NCBI RefSeq assembly: GCF_004681125.1
Contig: NZ_SIHO01000002.1
Span: forward strand, 970,563-1,034,562
Length of the DNA: 64,000 bases
Direction: 5' to 3'
Origin: Glacieibacterium arshaanense
GTDB taxonomy: Bacteria; Pseudomonadota; Alphaproteobacteria; Sphingomonadales; Sphingomonadaceae
The position numbers and the translations under genes were made by a program. Shown in pieces: positions 9,317-17,111 of this stretch. The notes beneath the pieces were generated by a model. It was not told the origin of the DNA, made no database searches, and worked only from the letters and a program-made list of their open reading frames with translations. Each line of letters begins with the position of its first letter. Position 1 is the first letter of the stretch.

Positions 9317-10113
9317 TGCCAGTCGTCGTCGTCATCGACCCCGACGACCCGCGACTGGCCCCGTATCGCGACATCCGCGAACGCGACCTCGTCGGGCGTG
9401 ACCGCGAGTTCATTGCCGAGGGCAAGGTCGTCGTCGAACGCATGCTCGCGGGATCGCGGCACAAGGCGCGGTCGCTGTTGATTGCCGAACACCGTGTGCC
9501 TGCCTTGGGCGACATGATCGCGGCGGCGGGCGACCTGCCGGTCTATGCGGCGGCGCAGCCGGTGCTCGACCGTATTGCCGGGTTTGCGTTGCATCGGGGC
9601 ATACTGGCGCATGGTGCCGCCGCCGCGCCAATCGACGCTGACGCGTTGCTGGCGAGCTTGCCCGACCGCGTGCTGCTCGTCGTGCTGGTCGGCATTTCCA
9701 ATCACGACAATATCGGCGGCATTTTCCGCAACGCTGCGGCGTTCGGCGCGGCGGCGGTTCTGCTGGCCCCTGACTGCTGCGACCCCCTGTACCGCAAGGC
9801 GGTCCGAGTATCGGTGGGGGCGACGTTAACGGTACCGTTTGCCACTGTCGAAGGCGATCTGCTCGATCTGCTGACGCAGCACAGGTTCGAGGCGCTGGCG
9901 CTGAGCCCGCACCGCGCGACGCGGCTGGCGGATTTGGTGCGCGCGCCGCGCATCGCGCTGCTGCTGGGCGCCGAGGGGCCGGGGCTACCCGATGCGCTGC
10001 TGGCGCGGGCACGGGCGGTGGCGATCCCGATCGTGCCCGGGTTCGATTCGCTCAATGTCGCGACGAGCAGCGGCATTGCGCTGGCACATTTTTTCGAACC
10101 GGATACGTACTGA
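9316..10113 (+). CDS. TrmH/SpoU-family RNA 2'-O-methyltransferase
   Basis: A 265-residue SPOUT methyltransferase. The three SpoU motifs are visible: NHDNIGGIFRNAAAFGAAAV (motif 1), IALLLGAEGPGLPDALL (motif 2) and IPIVPGFDSLNVATSSGIAL (motif 3, forming the trefoil-knot SAM site). An N-terminal substrate-binding extension of about 110 residues precedes the catalytic domain. It methylates a ribose in rRNA or tRNA in the cytosol; which nucleotide cannot be decided. It is translationally coupled to trhO. The downstream 217-bp intergenic region separates it from urcA. Confidence 0.9.
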   Translation: MPVVVVIDPDDPRLAPYRDIRERDLVGRDREFIAEGKVVVERMLAGSRHKARSLLIAEHRVPALGDMIAAAGDLPVYAAAQPVLDRIAGFALHRGILAHGAAAAPIDADALLASLPDRVLLVVLVGISNHDNIGGIFRNAAAFGAAAVLLAPDCCDPLYRKAVRVSVGATLTVPFATVEGDLLDLLTQHRFEALALSPHRATRLADLVRAPRIALLLGAEGPGLPDALLARARAVAIPIVPGFDSLNVATSSGIALAHFFEPDTY

Positions 10114-10116
10114 AAA

Positions 10117-10131
10117 CGCATTCGAAATGCG
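10117..10131. promoter_or_regulatory. Inverted repeat upstream of urcA (possible activator site)
   Basis: CGCATT-CGA-AATGCG is a perfect 6-bp inverted repeat with a 3-base spacer. It lies about 140 bp upstream of the -24 element of the candidate sigma-54 promoter, the usual distance of an enhancer-binding-protein site. It begins 4 bases after the methyltransferase stop codon, so it could equally be part of that gene's 3' end. Confidence 0.3.
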
Positions 10132-10209
10132 CTGCCAATAGTTAGCATCATGAACCAATATTCAGCAATTCATGCAGCGTTCATTTTTGGATGCCGCCCG
10201 GCTCATATT

Positions 10210-10222
10210 TATCAACTTATTG
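10210..10222 (+). promoter_or_regulatory. IHF-type binding site
   Basis: TATCAACTTATTG matches the E. coli IHF consensus WATCAANNNNTTR at every defined position. It sits in a clearly AT-rich stretch (about 10196-10255), between the candidate upstream activator site and the -24/-12 promoter. This is the arrangement of many sigma-54 promoters. Confidence 0.5.
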
Positions 10223-10255
10223 AAATATAATAATTTAAAATTCAAAAATTCAACT

Positions 10256-10271
10256 TGGCACGGTTGATGCA
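10256..10271 (+). promoter_or_regulatory. Candidate sigma-54 (-24/-12) promoter of urcA
   Basis: TTGGCACGGTTGATGCA (10255-10271) carries GG at 10257-10258 and GC at 10269-10270 with exactly ten bases between. It matches TGGCACG-N4-TTGCA except for one base. A start about 12 bases on, near 10282, would give a 5' leader of about 50 bases to the urcA ATG at 10331. Confidence 0.6.
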
Positions 10272-10330
10272 ATGCTCTTGGCATGGACGGCAAGCAATCA
10301 CGCTTCCACCGTTTGAACAGGAGCAAAATC

Positions 10331-10645
10331 ATGATCAACAGCAACACTTTCTCGCGCAACCTTATCGGCGGCTTCGGCGCGCTGGTCCTCGGTTTCGCCT
10401 TTGTCGGCGCCGCTACGGCGCCTGCCAACGCCGCCACGGTTGATGCCGCCTCGGTCAGCGTTTCGTACCACGACCTCAACATGGCGACCGCCGCCGGCCA
10501 GAACGTCCTCGCTGCCCGCGTCAAGACCGCTGCCAAGAGCGTCTGCGCCAACGACTTCAGCGACGTCGCCAGCCGTAGCGCCGAACAGGCCTGCATCGAT
10601 GCCGCCATCGCCGGCGCCAAGCTGCCTGCCGCCAGCAACTCGTAA
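10331..10645 (+). CDS. UrcA family protein, copy 1
   Basis: A 104-residue secreted protein. It has a signal peptide with hydrophobic core LIGGFGALVLGFAFVGAATA and a probable cut after PANA. The mature part, with the motif VSVSYHDLNMATAAGQNVLA and a conserved cysteine pair (VCANDF...QACIDAAI), matches the UrcA family, named for uranium-responsive genes of Caulobacter. The biochemical role is unknown. The start was set at 10331 because AGGAG precedes it and the signal peptide begins there. The gene is followed by a paralogue in tandem and by a 13-bp perfect hairpin, and preceded by the candidate sigma-54/IHF promoter. Confidence 0.85.
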   Translation: MINSNTFSRNLIGGFGALVLGFAFVGAATAPANAATVDAASVSVSYHDLNMATAAGQNVLAARVKTAAKSVCANDFSDVASRSAEQACIDAAIAGAKLPAASNS

Positions 10646-10658
10646 CGCTACCCCGCGC

Positions 10659-10694
10659 GGCGGCGTGACATTTCCCCCCTGATGTCACGCCGCC
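10659..10694 (+). terminator. 13-bp perfect hairpin after urcA copy 1
   Basis: GGCGGCGTGACAT (10659-10671) pairs fully with ATGTCACGCCGCC (10682-10694) around a 10-base loop. No T-run follows, so it may be a processing or mRNA-stabilising structure between the two urcA genes rather than a full terminator. Confidence 0.6.
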
Positions 10695-10757
10695 CACCTC
10701 CCCCAATCCCTGCGTACCGCGTCCCTCCCCAAACCCCCCAAAGCAAGGAACCCTCCC

Positions 10758-11069
10758 ATGACCACTACCGCCACTCTCTCGCGCAACGTCCTCGGCAGCT
10801 TCGCCGCCCTGGTTCTCGGCATGACCTTCGTCGGTGCCGCGACCGCCCCGGCACACGCCGCGACAATGGATGTCACCACGATCAGCGTTTCGTCGAGCGA
10901 CCTGAACATGGCGAGCCCGGCCGGCCAGAGCGCCTATGCTGGCCGCGTCAAGGCAGCCGCCAAGACCGTCTGCGCCACTGATCTAAACGATGTCGCCAGC
11001 CGCACCGCCGAGCAGAACTGCATCGATGCCGCAGTCGCCGCGGGCAAGGCTGCTGCCACCAAGGCGTAA
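10758..11069 (+). CDS. UrcA family protein, copy 2
   Basis: A 103-residue paralogue of the preceding gene. Its signal-peptide layout is close (SFAALVLGMTFVGAATAPAH, cut probably after AHA) and its mature domain similar, with ISVSSSDLNMASPAGQSAYA and the cysteine pair TVCATDL...QNCIDAAV. AAGGAA precedes the ATG with a suitable gap. It is 112 bp downstream of copy 1 on the same strand, so the two may share a transcript past the intervening hairpin. A related, imperfect hairpin follows it, so the duplication seems to have included the 3' flank. The function is unknown beyond export to the periplasm. Confidence 0.85.
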   Translation: MTTTATLSRNVLGSFAALVLGMTFVGAATAPAHAATMDVTTISVSSSDLNMASPAGQSAYAGRVKAAAKTVCATDLNDVASRTAEQNCIDAAVAAGKAAATKA

Positions 11070-11082
11070 GTCGGCCCCGAAA

Positions 11083-11117
11083 GGTGGCGTGACCGATCCC
11101 CCTCCGGTCATGGCACC
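11083..11117 (+). terminator. Imperfect hairpin after urcA copy 2
   Basis: GGTGGCGTGACCG (11083-11095) pairs with CGGTCATGGCACC (11105-11117) with two central mismatches. Sequence and placement resemble the hairpin after copy 1. The rest of the 210-bp gap (11070-11279) shows no gene. Confidence 0.5.
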
Positions 11118-11279
11118 TGCAAGTCCCCCGATTGCCCCCGGTCAGGCCCGTAGATGATGCGGGCCTGATTGCGTGTCGGGCGCGGCGCCGATAGGGTCGC
11201 GCGCAGTCAGGGGAAACCGTTCGATGCCAGACCCAGCGCCCTACAGCTCGTTGACACGGACCGCCGTGCGATACCTGCC

Positions 11280-13058
11280 ATGCTGACGGGACTCGAAGCC
11301 GCATGGTTCGGCGGCGGCGTGATCTGGGCGGGCGCGCTGGCGCTGTTTGCAGCGCTGCTGTGGTTTACCTATGCCGAACGCGGCTATGCGGGCGGCCACA
11401 TTGCCGAGGTGCCGCTTTCTCGGACATGGCTGGTGTTGCTGCTCCTCGCCGTCGCCCTCGGCACGGTGCTGCGGCTGACCGGGCTTGACCTGAAGAGCAT
11501 TTCGCATCCCGAAGTCTATATTCCCGGTATCGCATTGCCCGCGGAGATCACCGAGCCGCCGCCGCGGATTGGCTTCATCGAAACCTTCATCTGGCACTTC
11601 CGCGATGAGCCGCACCCGATGGGCTATTACCTCGGCATGTGGGGCTGGACGCGAGTTTTTGGCACCAGCGCCTGGGCGATCCGCTTGCCCGAAGCATTGA
11701 TGGGCATTGCGTCGGTCTATGTCATCAACCGACTCGGCCGTGCGAGCTACGGCGTGCGCGCCGGCGTTATCGCAGCAGCGCTGCTCGCGGCGCACGGCTT
11801 CCACCTGTACTGGAGCCAGATTGCACGCATGTATGTGCCCGGCGCGCTTTTCGGGCTGGTGTCGACATGGCTGCTGATCGAGATGACGAACGCCGCGCGG
11901 CCGCGTCGCAGCCTCGAAATCGCCTGGCTGCTGACCGTGCTCGGCGGTGCGTCGACGGTCGAATTCTTCTGGCCGTTGCTTGCCGTGCAGATGCTGTGGA
12001 CCGCGCTCAACGCGCCCGATCTGGCAAATAACCGCATTTTCAGGGTTCAGCTGTTCGGCATGTTAATGGTGCTACCGAGCCTCGTGCACGACGTCATGCT
12101 CGGTGGCGGCGGCTTTGCGCCGGTGCCGACGCCGGGCTTCCTGCGCGACTTTTTCAGCTTCGGTTTTCTGTTTGGTGACAACAGCGACCTTGCGCCAAGG
12201 CTTGGCGGCATGGCGGCGCTGGCGCTGCTGGCGCTGGCCATACCATTGATCGTCAATGGTTTGCGCGTGCCGGTTAATGAACCGATTGACCTGCCGGCGC
12301 AGCAGCTGCCGGCCCGCGCGCCGCTGTGGCTAGCGGCGGCGGGGGCGTGTGCGGTGGTCGCGGGCATTATGCTGATCGCCTGGCAGCGCCAGCGCGCGAT
12401 TGCCGGGCTGCTGGTGCTGCCGTGGCTGTTGCTCGCGGTGCCGCCGGTGGCTGGCTGGCTGCGGCCGTGGCTGGGCTTTGCCGATGGCTGGCGCCGCAGA
12501 TTGCGCCCGCTATTCGGGCTGGTGCCGCTGCTGGCGCTGGTGCCGGCGCTGCTGCTATGGACCGCGTCGCATATGGTGCCGGTGACGGCGCCGCGGGCCT
12601 TCCTGATTTTCGTGCCGTATCTGCTGATTGTCGTTGCGGCGGGGTTGGCGGTGTTGCCGCGCTGGCTGGGGCTCGGAGTTGCGGCGCTGCTGGCGCTGGT
12701 GTTCGCGGTCAGCATCAAACTGGCGCGTGCTGAACCCGTCAGCCCACGCGATTACAAGACCTTGGCGCTGACGATTAATGCACAGTCACAGTCCGGGGAC
12801 TTGCTGTTTGTCCCACCGCTGCGCTGGGATTACGCGCCGCTGTTCTTCTATCTGCAAGGCCCGTGGCCGGTGGCGGGCGACTATGCACTGACGTTGCGCC
12901 GTCACCCTCATGCGCGCGTCTGGGTGCCCGAAGTCACTGAATCGCGCATCTACCAGCCGCCGCCCGAGTTGAAGGAGTCGCTCGCAGATTATCGGCCGGT
13001 GACGACGCTGACCGCGCAAAACTTCCGCGCCACGCTTTACGTGCCGCCGGCGGAATAG
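11280..13058 (+). CDS. Glycosyltransferase family 39-like membrane protein
   Basis: A 592-residue polytopic inner-membrane protein with about 11-12 hydrophobic segments. The first periplasmic loop has an acidic/His motif (FRDEPHPMGYYLGMWGWTRV) typical of GT-C enzymes of the PMT_2/ArnT type, which transfer sugars from lipid-phosphate donors. The following WAIRLPEALMGIASVYVINR also fits. The frame is open from 11169; the ATG at 11280 gives a clean first membrane segment, but there is no good ribosome site. The soluble C-terminal part ends with a region seen in periplasmic domains of this family. It lies 2 bp before lnt, so they are cotranscribed. Donor and acceptor are unknown. Confidence 0.75.
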   Translation: MLTGLEAAWFGGGVIWAGALALFAALLWFTYAERGYAGGHIAEVPLSRTWLVLLLLAVALGTVLRLTGLDLKSISHPEVYIPGIALPAEITEPPPRIGFIETFIWHFRDEPHPMGYYLGMWGWTRVFGTSAWAIRLPEALMGIASVYVINRLGRASYGVRAGVIAAALLAAHGFHLYWSQIARMYVPGALFGLVSTWLLIEMTNAARPRRSLEIAWLLTVLGGASTVEFFWPLLAVQMLWTALNAPDLANNRIFRVQLFGMLMVLPSLVHDVMLGGGGFAPVPTPGFLRDFFSFGFLFGDNSDLAPRLGGMAALALLALAIPLIVNGLRVPVNEPIDLPAQQLPARAPLWLAAAGACAVVAGIMLIAWQRQRAIAGLLVLPWLLLAVPPVAGWLRPWLGFADGWRRRLRPLFGLVPLLALVPALLLWTASHMVPVTAPRAFLIFVPYLLIVVAAGLAVLPRWLGLGVAALLALVFAVSIKLARAEPVSPRDYKTLALTINAQSQSGDLLFVPPLRWDYAPLFFYLQGPWPVAGDYALTLRRHPHARVWVPEVTESRIYQPPPELKESLADYRPVTTLTAQNFRATLYVPPAE

Positions 13059-13060
13059 CC

Positions 13061-14578
13061 ATGAAGCACCTCTGGATTGCCCTGCCGCTACTCCTCGGCG
13101 CGCTTGCCGCGCTGGGGTTCACGCCGTTCGCGCTGTGGCCGTTGACGCTGGTCGCGGCGGCAGCCCTGTTGTGGCTGATCGATGCGGCGCCGACCGGGCG
13201 CCGCGCTTTCGGGTTAGGCTGGTGGTTCGGGTTGGGGCACTTCGTCCTCGGCTTCAACTGGATTGCGACGGCGTTCACGTATCAGGCGGCGATGCCGCCG
13301 GCGCTTGGCTGGCTGGCAGTGGTCGGGGTCGCGGCGCTGATGGCCCTTTATCCGGCGCTGTCGGCCTGGGGTGCGTGGCGGCTTGGGCGCGGGCTGGCGA
13401 GCCGCAGCCTGTGGTTCGCAGCGCTGTGGATGCTGACCGAATGGTTGCGCGGGCATCTGCTCAGCGGCTTTGCGTGGAACCCGCTCGGCGCGGTTTGGTT
13501 GCCGCTGTCGCCATTGGCGGGCGCTGCTGCATGGGTTGGCGCCATCGGACTGTCGGGATTGGTCTGGGTGGTTGCGAGTGCGTTGGCGCTGCTAGTGCGC
13601 AGCGATCGCCTGCGCCAGCCGGCCACATTGGTCGCGCCGCTGCTGTTGATCGCGGCGGTCGCCGGTTGGGCACTACGTGCACCGCTGCCCGCGCCCACGT
13701 CAATCCGCCTCGCGCTGGTCCAGCCCAATATCGGGCAGGGCAGCCGCTATGCCGATCCCAACGCCAACCTCGCGCAATATGCCGCGCTGACCACCCAGGC
13801 ATTTGCCGCCGGCGCGCAGGTGGTCATCTGGCCCGAAGGTGCGTTGCAGTTCACGCTTGAGGAAGACCCCGCCGTGCGCGCCTATCTCGCCGGCATGATT
13901 CCCCAAAGCGGCCTGCTGCTGTTCGGCAGTGACCATATCGAACGTGACGCCGACGGTGTTGCGGTGGGCGCACGCAATAGCCTGTTCGCGCTCGACGAAC
14001 GGGGCACCATCCATGGCCGCTATGACAAGGCGCACTTGGTGCCGCTCGGCGAATATCTGCCGTTCCGGCCGCTGATGACGCCGCTGGGGCTGGCGCGGCT
14101 GGTGCCCGGCGAGCTCGACTTCTGGGAAGGTCCGGGGCCGCAGACGCTGCATCTGCCTGGCCTGCCGCCGATGGGCGTGCAGATCTGCTATGAGATCATC
14201 TTTCCGGCGCGCGTCATCGATGGCCGTGACCGGCCGGCCTGGCTGCTGACGATTTCGAACGATGCGTGGTTCGGCGGCGACGGCCCGCCGCAGCATTTCG
14301 CCCAGGCGCGGCTGCGCGCCATCGAGGAAGGCCTGCCCGTCGTGCGCGTCACGCCAACGGGTATCTCGGGCTTCATCGATGCACGCGGCGGCGTGAGTGC
14401 GAAGTTGCCGCAGCTGCAGGTCGGGGTACTGCACGGGGTTTTGCCGTCGCCGCTGCCGCCGACCTTGTTCGCGCGGTTCGGGCACGGGACGACATTGGTG
14501 TTCGGCCTGCTGCTTGCTGGACTGGCATTGCTAGCGGGCCGCCACGGTGGTCAACGCAAGTTGGACATCCAGATATAA
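13061..14578 (+). CDS. lnt: Apolipoprotein N-acyltransferase Lnt
   Basis: A 505-residue inner-membrane enzyme that N-acylates the lipid-modified cysteine of outer-membrane-bound lipoproteins. The N-terminal half has six or so membrane segments, including the conserved [11 protein letters not shown] and [15 protein letters not shown]. The periplasmic nitrilase-like domain holds the Glu-Lys-Cys triad: Glu in IWPEGALQF, Lys in [15 protein letters not shown] and Cys in [11 protein letters not shown]. The NDAWFG signature follows, and a last membrane segment closes the protein. The length is normal. Its stop codon lies inside an 18-bp palindrome that probably regulates the following metK gene. Confidence 0.95.
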   Translation: MKHLWIALPLLLGALAALGFTPFALWPLTLVAAAALLWLIDAAPTGRRAFGLGWWFGLGHFVLGFNWIATAFTYQAAMPPALGWLAVVGVAALMALYPALSAWGAWRLGRGLASRSLWFAALWMLTEWLRGHLLSGFAWNPLGAVWLPLSPLAGAAAWVGAIGLSGLVWVVASALALLVRSDRLRQPATLVAPLLLIAAVAGWALRAPLPAPTSIRLALVQPNIGQGSRYADPNANLAQYAALTTQAFAAGAQVVIWPEGALQFTLEEDPAVRAYLAGMIPQSGLLLFGSDHIERDADGVAVGARNSLFALDERGTIHGRYDKAHLVPLGEYLPFRPLMTPLGLARLVPGELDFWEGPGPQTLHLPGLPPMGVQICYEIIFPARVIDGRDRPAWLLTISNDAWFGGDGPPQHFAQARLRAIEEGLPVVRVTPTGISGFIDARGGVSAKLPQLQVGVLHGVLPSPLPPTLFARFGHGTTLVFGLLLAGLALLAGRHGGQRKLDIQI

Positions 14579-14591
14579 AGATATCTTTATA
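14574..14591. promoter_or_regulatory. 18-bp palindromic operator upstream of metK
   Basis: TATAAAGATATCTTTATA is a perfect palindrome overlapping the lnt stop codon and ending 67 bp before the metK ATG. An AT-rich palindrome of this form in front of an S-adenosylmethionine synthase gene suggests an ArsR-family methionine-cycle regulator of the SahR/SamR type. The assignment is inference from position and shape. Confidence 0.6.
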
Positions 14592-14658
14592 CGCTTGCGC
14601 CATGGCCGCCTCGCCATTATTGCCTCGCAGCATTATCCAGCAACCGGAGACCCCTCCC

Positions 14659-15882
14659 ATGCCGCGCAGTTCGTTCCTTTTTACCAGTGAGTCGGTCTCC
14701 GAAGGCCATCCCGACAAGGTCGCCGACCAGATTTCGGATGCCGTCGTCGACCTGTTCCTGTCGAAAGATCCTTACGCGCGCGTCGCCTGCGAAACGCTGA
14801 CCACAACCAACCGCGTCGTGCTGGCCGGTGAAGTCCGCGGCGAAGGCATGATCGACAAGGACGGAAACTGGGCGCCGGGCGCACAGGAAGAAATCCAGAA
14901 GGTCGTGCGCGAAACCGTCAAGCGCATCGGTTACGAGCAGGATGGTTTCCACTGGCAGAACCTCGTCTTTGAAAACCACCTCCACCCGCAATCGGCGCAC
15001 ATCGCCCAGGGCGTCGACGAATCGGGCAACAAGGACGAAGGCGCCGGCGACCAGGGCATCATGTTCGGTTACGCCACCGATGAAACTCCCGACTACATGC
15101 CCGCCACGCTGTATTATTCGCACAAGATCCTCGAGCGCATGGCCGCCGACCGCCACTCGGGCAAGGCCCCGTTCCTTGAACCCGATGCGAAGAGCCAGGT
15201 GACGCTTGCGTACGAAAACGAAGTGCCGGTGCGTGCCACCGCGCTCGTCGTCTCGACGCAGCACGCGCCCGACTATTACTTCCACGGCGGCGAAGGCGAT
15301 CCGGCGAAGTACGCCAAGCTGCGCGACTATGTCATCGGCGTGTTCAACGATGTGCTGCCCAAGGGCTTCATCACCAAGGACACCGTCATCCATGTCAACC
15401 CGACCGGCCGCTTCGAAATCGGTGGCCCCGATGGTGACGCCGGCGTGACCGGCCGCAAGATAATCGTCGACACTTACGGCGGCGCGTCGCCGCACGGCGG
15501 CGGCGCGTTCAGCGGCAAGGACCCCACGAAGGTCGACCGTTCGGCTGCCTACATCACGCGCTACCTCGCCAAGAACGTAGTGGCGGCCGGCCTCGCGCGC
15601 CGCTGCACGATCCAGCTGAGCTACGCCATCGGCGTTGCCGAGCCGCTGTCGGTCTATGTCGACCTGCACGGCACCGGCACGGTCGAGGAAGCAAAGCTCG
15701 AAGCGCTGCTGCCGCAGCTCGTGCGGCTGACGCCCAAGGGCATCCGCACGCATCTGGGCCTCAACAAGCCGATTTACCAGCAAAGCGCGGCGTACGGCCA
15801 CTTCGGCCGCCAGCCCGATGCCGAAGGCGGCTTCAGCTGGGAAAAGCTCGACCTCGTCGACAAGCTCAAGGCGGCGCTCTGA
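14659..15882 (+). CDS. metK: S-adenosylmethionine synthase MetK
   Basis: A 407-residue methionine adenosyltransferase, which makes SAM from methionine and ATP in the cytosol. Diagnostic segments are [20 protein letters not shown] at the N-terminus (catalytic His and ATP site), [10 protein letters not shown] (methionine-binding GxGDQG), [20 protein letters not shown], and the P-loop-like [16 protein letters not shown]. It carries the alphaproteobacterial inserts seen in this family (near [17 protein letters not shown]). The frame is open from 14266 through lnt, but homology starts at 14659; an ATG at 14602 would add 19 unrelated residues. Transcription is probably controlled by the palindrome upstream. 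No SAM riboswitch fold was found in the short leader. Confidence 0.96.
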   Translation: MPRSSFLFTSESVSEGHPDKVADQISDAVVDLFLSKDPYARVACETLTTTNRVVLAGEVRGEGMIDKDGNWAPGAQEEIQKVVRETVKRIGYEQDGFHWQNLVFENHLHPQSAHIAQGVDESGNKDEGAGDQGIMFGYATDETPDYMPATLYYSHKILERMAADRHSGKAPFLEPDAKSQVTLAYENEVPVRATALVVSTQHAPDYYFHGGEGDPAKYAKLRDYVIGVFNDVLPKGFITKDTVIHVNPTGRFEIGGPDGDAGVTGRKIIVDTYGGASPHGGGAFSGKDPTKVDRSAAYITRYLAKNVVAAGLARRCTIQLSYAIGVAEPLSVYVDLHGTGTVEEAKLEALLPQLVRLTPKGIRTHLGLNKPIYQQSAAYGHFGRQPDAEGGFSWEKLDLVDKLKAAL

Positions 15883-15965
15883 GCGATTTTGCGCGCGACC
15901 GCGCCAGTGTTGATTTGTCGCGTGACCGCACCGTGCTAGCCTGCCGTGCCAACGGAGAGGGCAGG

Positions 15966-16412
15966 ATGGTTGCGCGCATCATCGCGGTTGTCATGACATT
16001 GGCCGGCGTTGCCGCAACGGCAGCACCTGTCACGCTGAGCGAACCCGAAACCACCGCGATCTACAAAGGCGCCGATTTTGTCGTCCGCGGCGGCTTTGCG
16101 ATGGGCTGCAACACCACCACCAATACCGCAGCACCGGCGTCGCGCTTCACGTTCGATTCTGTCGATCTGTCGGGTGACGGCAATCCCGAAGTCATCCTGA
16201 CCGAAATCAATGCGGTATGCTTCGGCCGCGACGGCCAGGCCTTCAGCATCATGGCCCGCAACCCCGATGGCAGCTGGCGCAAGGTCGGCGGCGCGACCGG
16301 CATCGCGGAATCGCTCGACACGCGCCAGAGCGGCTGGCGCGACATTGAATACGGCGGGCCGGCGCTCAAGGTACGTCCTGTCCTGCATTGGAATGGAACT
16401 GAATATCACTAG
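15966..16412 (+). CDS. Secreted hypothetical protein
   Basis: A 148-residue protein beginning with a signal peptide (MVARIIAVVMTLAGVAATAA, cut probable after ATA or TAA). The mature part includes FDSVDLSGDGNPEVILTE, an Asp/Gly loop resembling a single FG-GAP/VCBS-type calcium-binding repeat, plus two cysteines. No family can be named. The ATG at 15966 has GGAGAGG and CAGG upstream. It lies between metK and trmB, genes that are adjacent in many relatives, and its 3' end overlaps the trmB start by 20 bp. It may therefore be an insertion into that operon that is now cotranscribed. Confidence 0.65.
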   Translation: MVARIIAVVMTLAGVAATAAPVTLSEPETTAIYKGADFVVRGGFAMGCNTTTNTAAPASRFTFDSVDLSGDGNPEVILTEINAVCFGRDGQAFSIMARNPDGSWRKVGGATGIAESLDTRQSGWRDIEYGGPALKVRPVLHWNGTEYH

Positions 16413-17103
16413 TCCCGCGCCTGTCGCCAACGATCCCACGACACTGCGCCGCCTTTACGGCCGGCGGCAGGGGCATGCGCTGCGCACCGGCCAGGCCGCA
16501 CTTGTCGAGGATTTGTTGCCGCGTGTTGCAGTCCCCGAGGGGCCGCTCGATGCGCAGGCGCTGTTCGGGCGCGATTGCCCGCTGTGGCTTGAAATCGGCT
16601 TTGGCGCAGGCGAGCATCTGGCGGGGCAGGCCGCCGCCAACCCAGATGTCGGGCTGATTGGCTGCGAACCGTTTCTCAACGGCGTCGTCGGCGCACTCGG
16701 GCATATCCAGTCGGGCGGGCTGACCAACGTGCGGCTGCACATGGGCGACGCGCTCGAAGTGCTCGAACGGCTGCCTGACGCCTCGCTCGACCGCGCATTT
16801 CTGCTGCATCCCGACCCCTGGCCCAAGATGCGCCACGCCAAGCGCCGCTTCGTCAATCCGGGGCCACTCGACATGCTGGCGGCGAAGCTCAAGCCGGGTG
16901 CCGAACTGCGCATCGGCACCGACCACGACATTTATTGCCGTTGGACGCTGATGCAGATGGCGGCACGGCGCGATTTCGAATGGCAGGTCACCGGCCCCGC
17001 TGACTGGAACACGCGCCCCACCGACTGGCCGCAGACACGCTACGAGGCGAAAGCGCGGCGGCTAGGACACGAAGTCTGGTATTTCCGCTATCTGCGGGTC
17101 TGA
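16393..17103 (+). CDS. trmB: tRNA (guanine-N7-)-methyltransferase TrmB
   Basis: A 236-residue SAM-dependent methyltransferase that makes m7G46 in tRNA. The SAM site reads WLEIGFGAGEHLAGQA with IGCEPFLNGV following. The catalytic segment is FLLHPDPWPKMRHAKRRFV, and the conserved T-D motif occurs as IGTDHDIYCRW. The start at 16393 overlaps the preceding secreted-protein gene and begins an N-terminus with RRLYGRRQGHALRTGQ, which is typical of the family. The upstream open frame from 16210 is in the shadow of that gene. Convergent with chaA (8 bp between stops). Confidence 0.94.
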   Translation: MELNITSPAPVANDPTTLRRLYGRRQGHALRTGQAALVEDLLPRVAVPEGPLDAQALFGRDCPLWLEIGFGAGEHLAGQAAANPDVGLIGCEPFLNGVVGALGHIQSGGLTNVRLHMGDALEVLERLPDASLDRAFLLHPDPWPKMRHAKRRFVNPGPLDMLAAKLKPGAELRIGTDHDIYCRWTLMQMAARRDFEWQVTGPADWNTRPTDWPQTRYEAKARRLGHEVWYFRYLRV

Positions 17104-17111
17104 CAGATCGA

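Noticed and set aside
14592-14658. SAM riboswitch before metK
   Set aside because: The 5' region is only about 70 bases and shows no SAM-I, SAM-II or SAM-V core; the palindrome explains regulation better.
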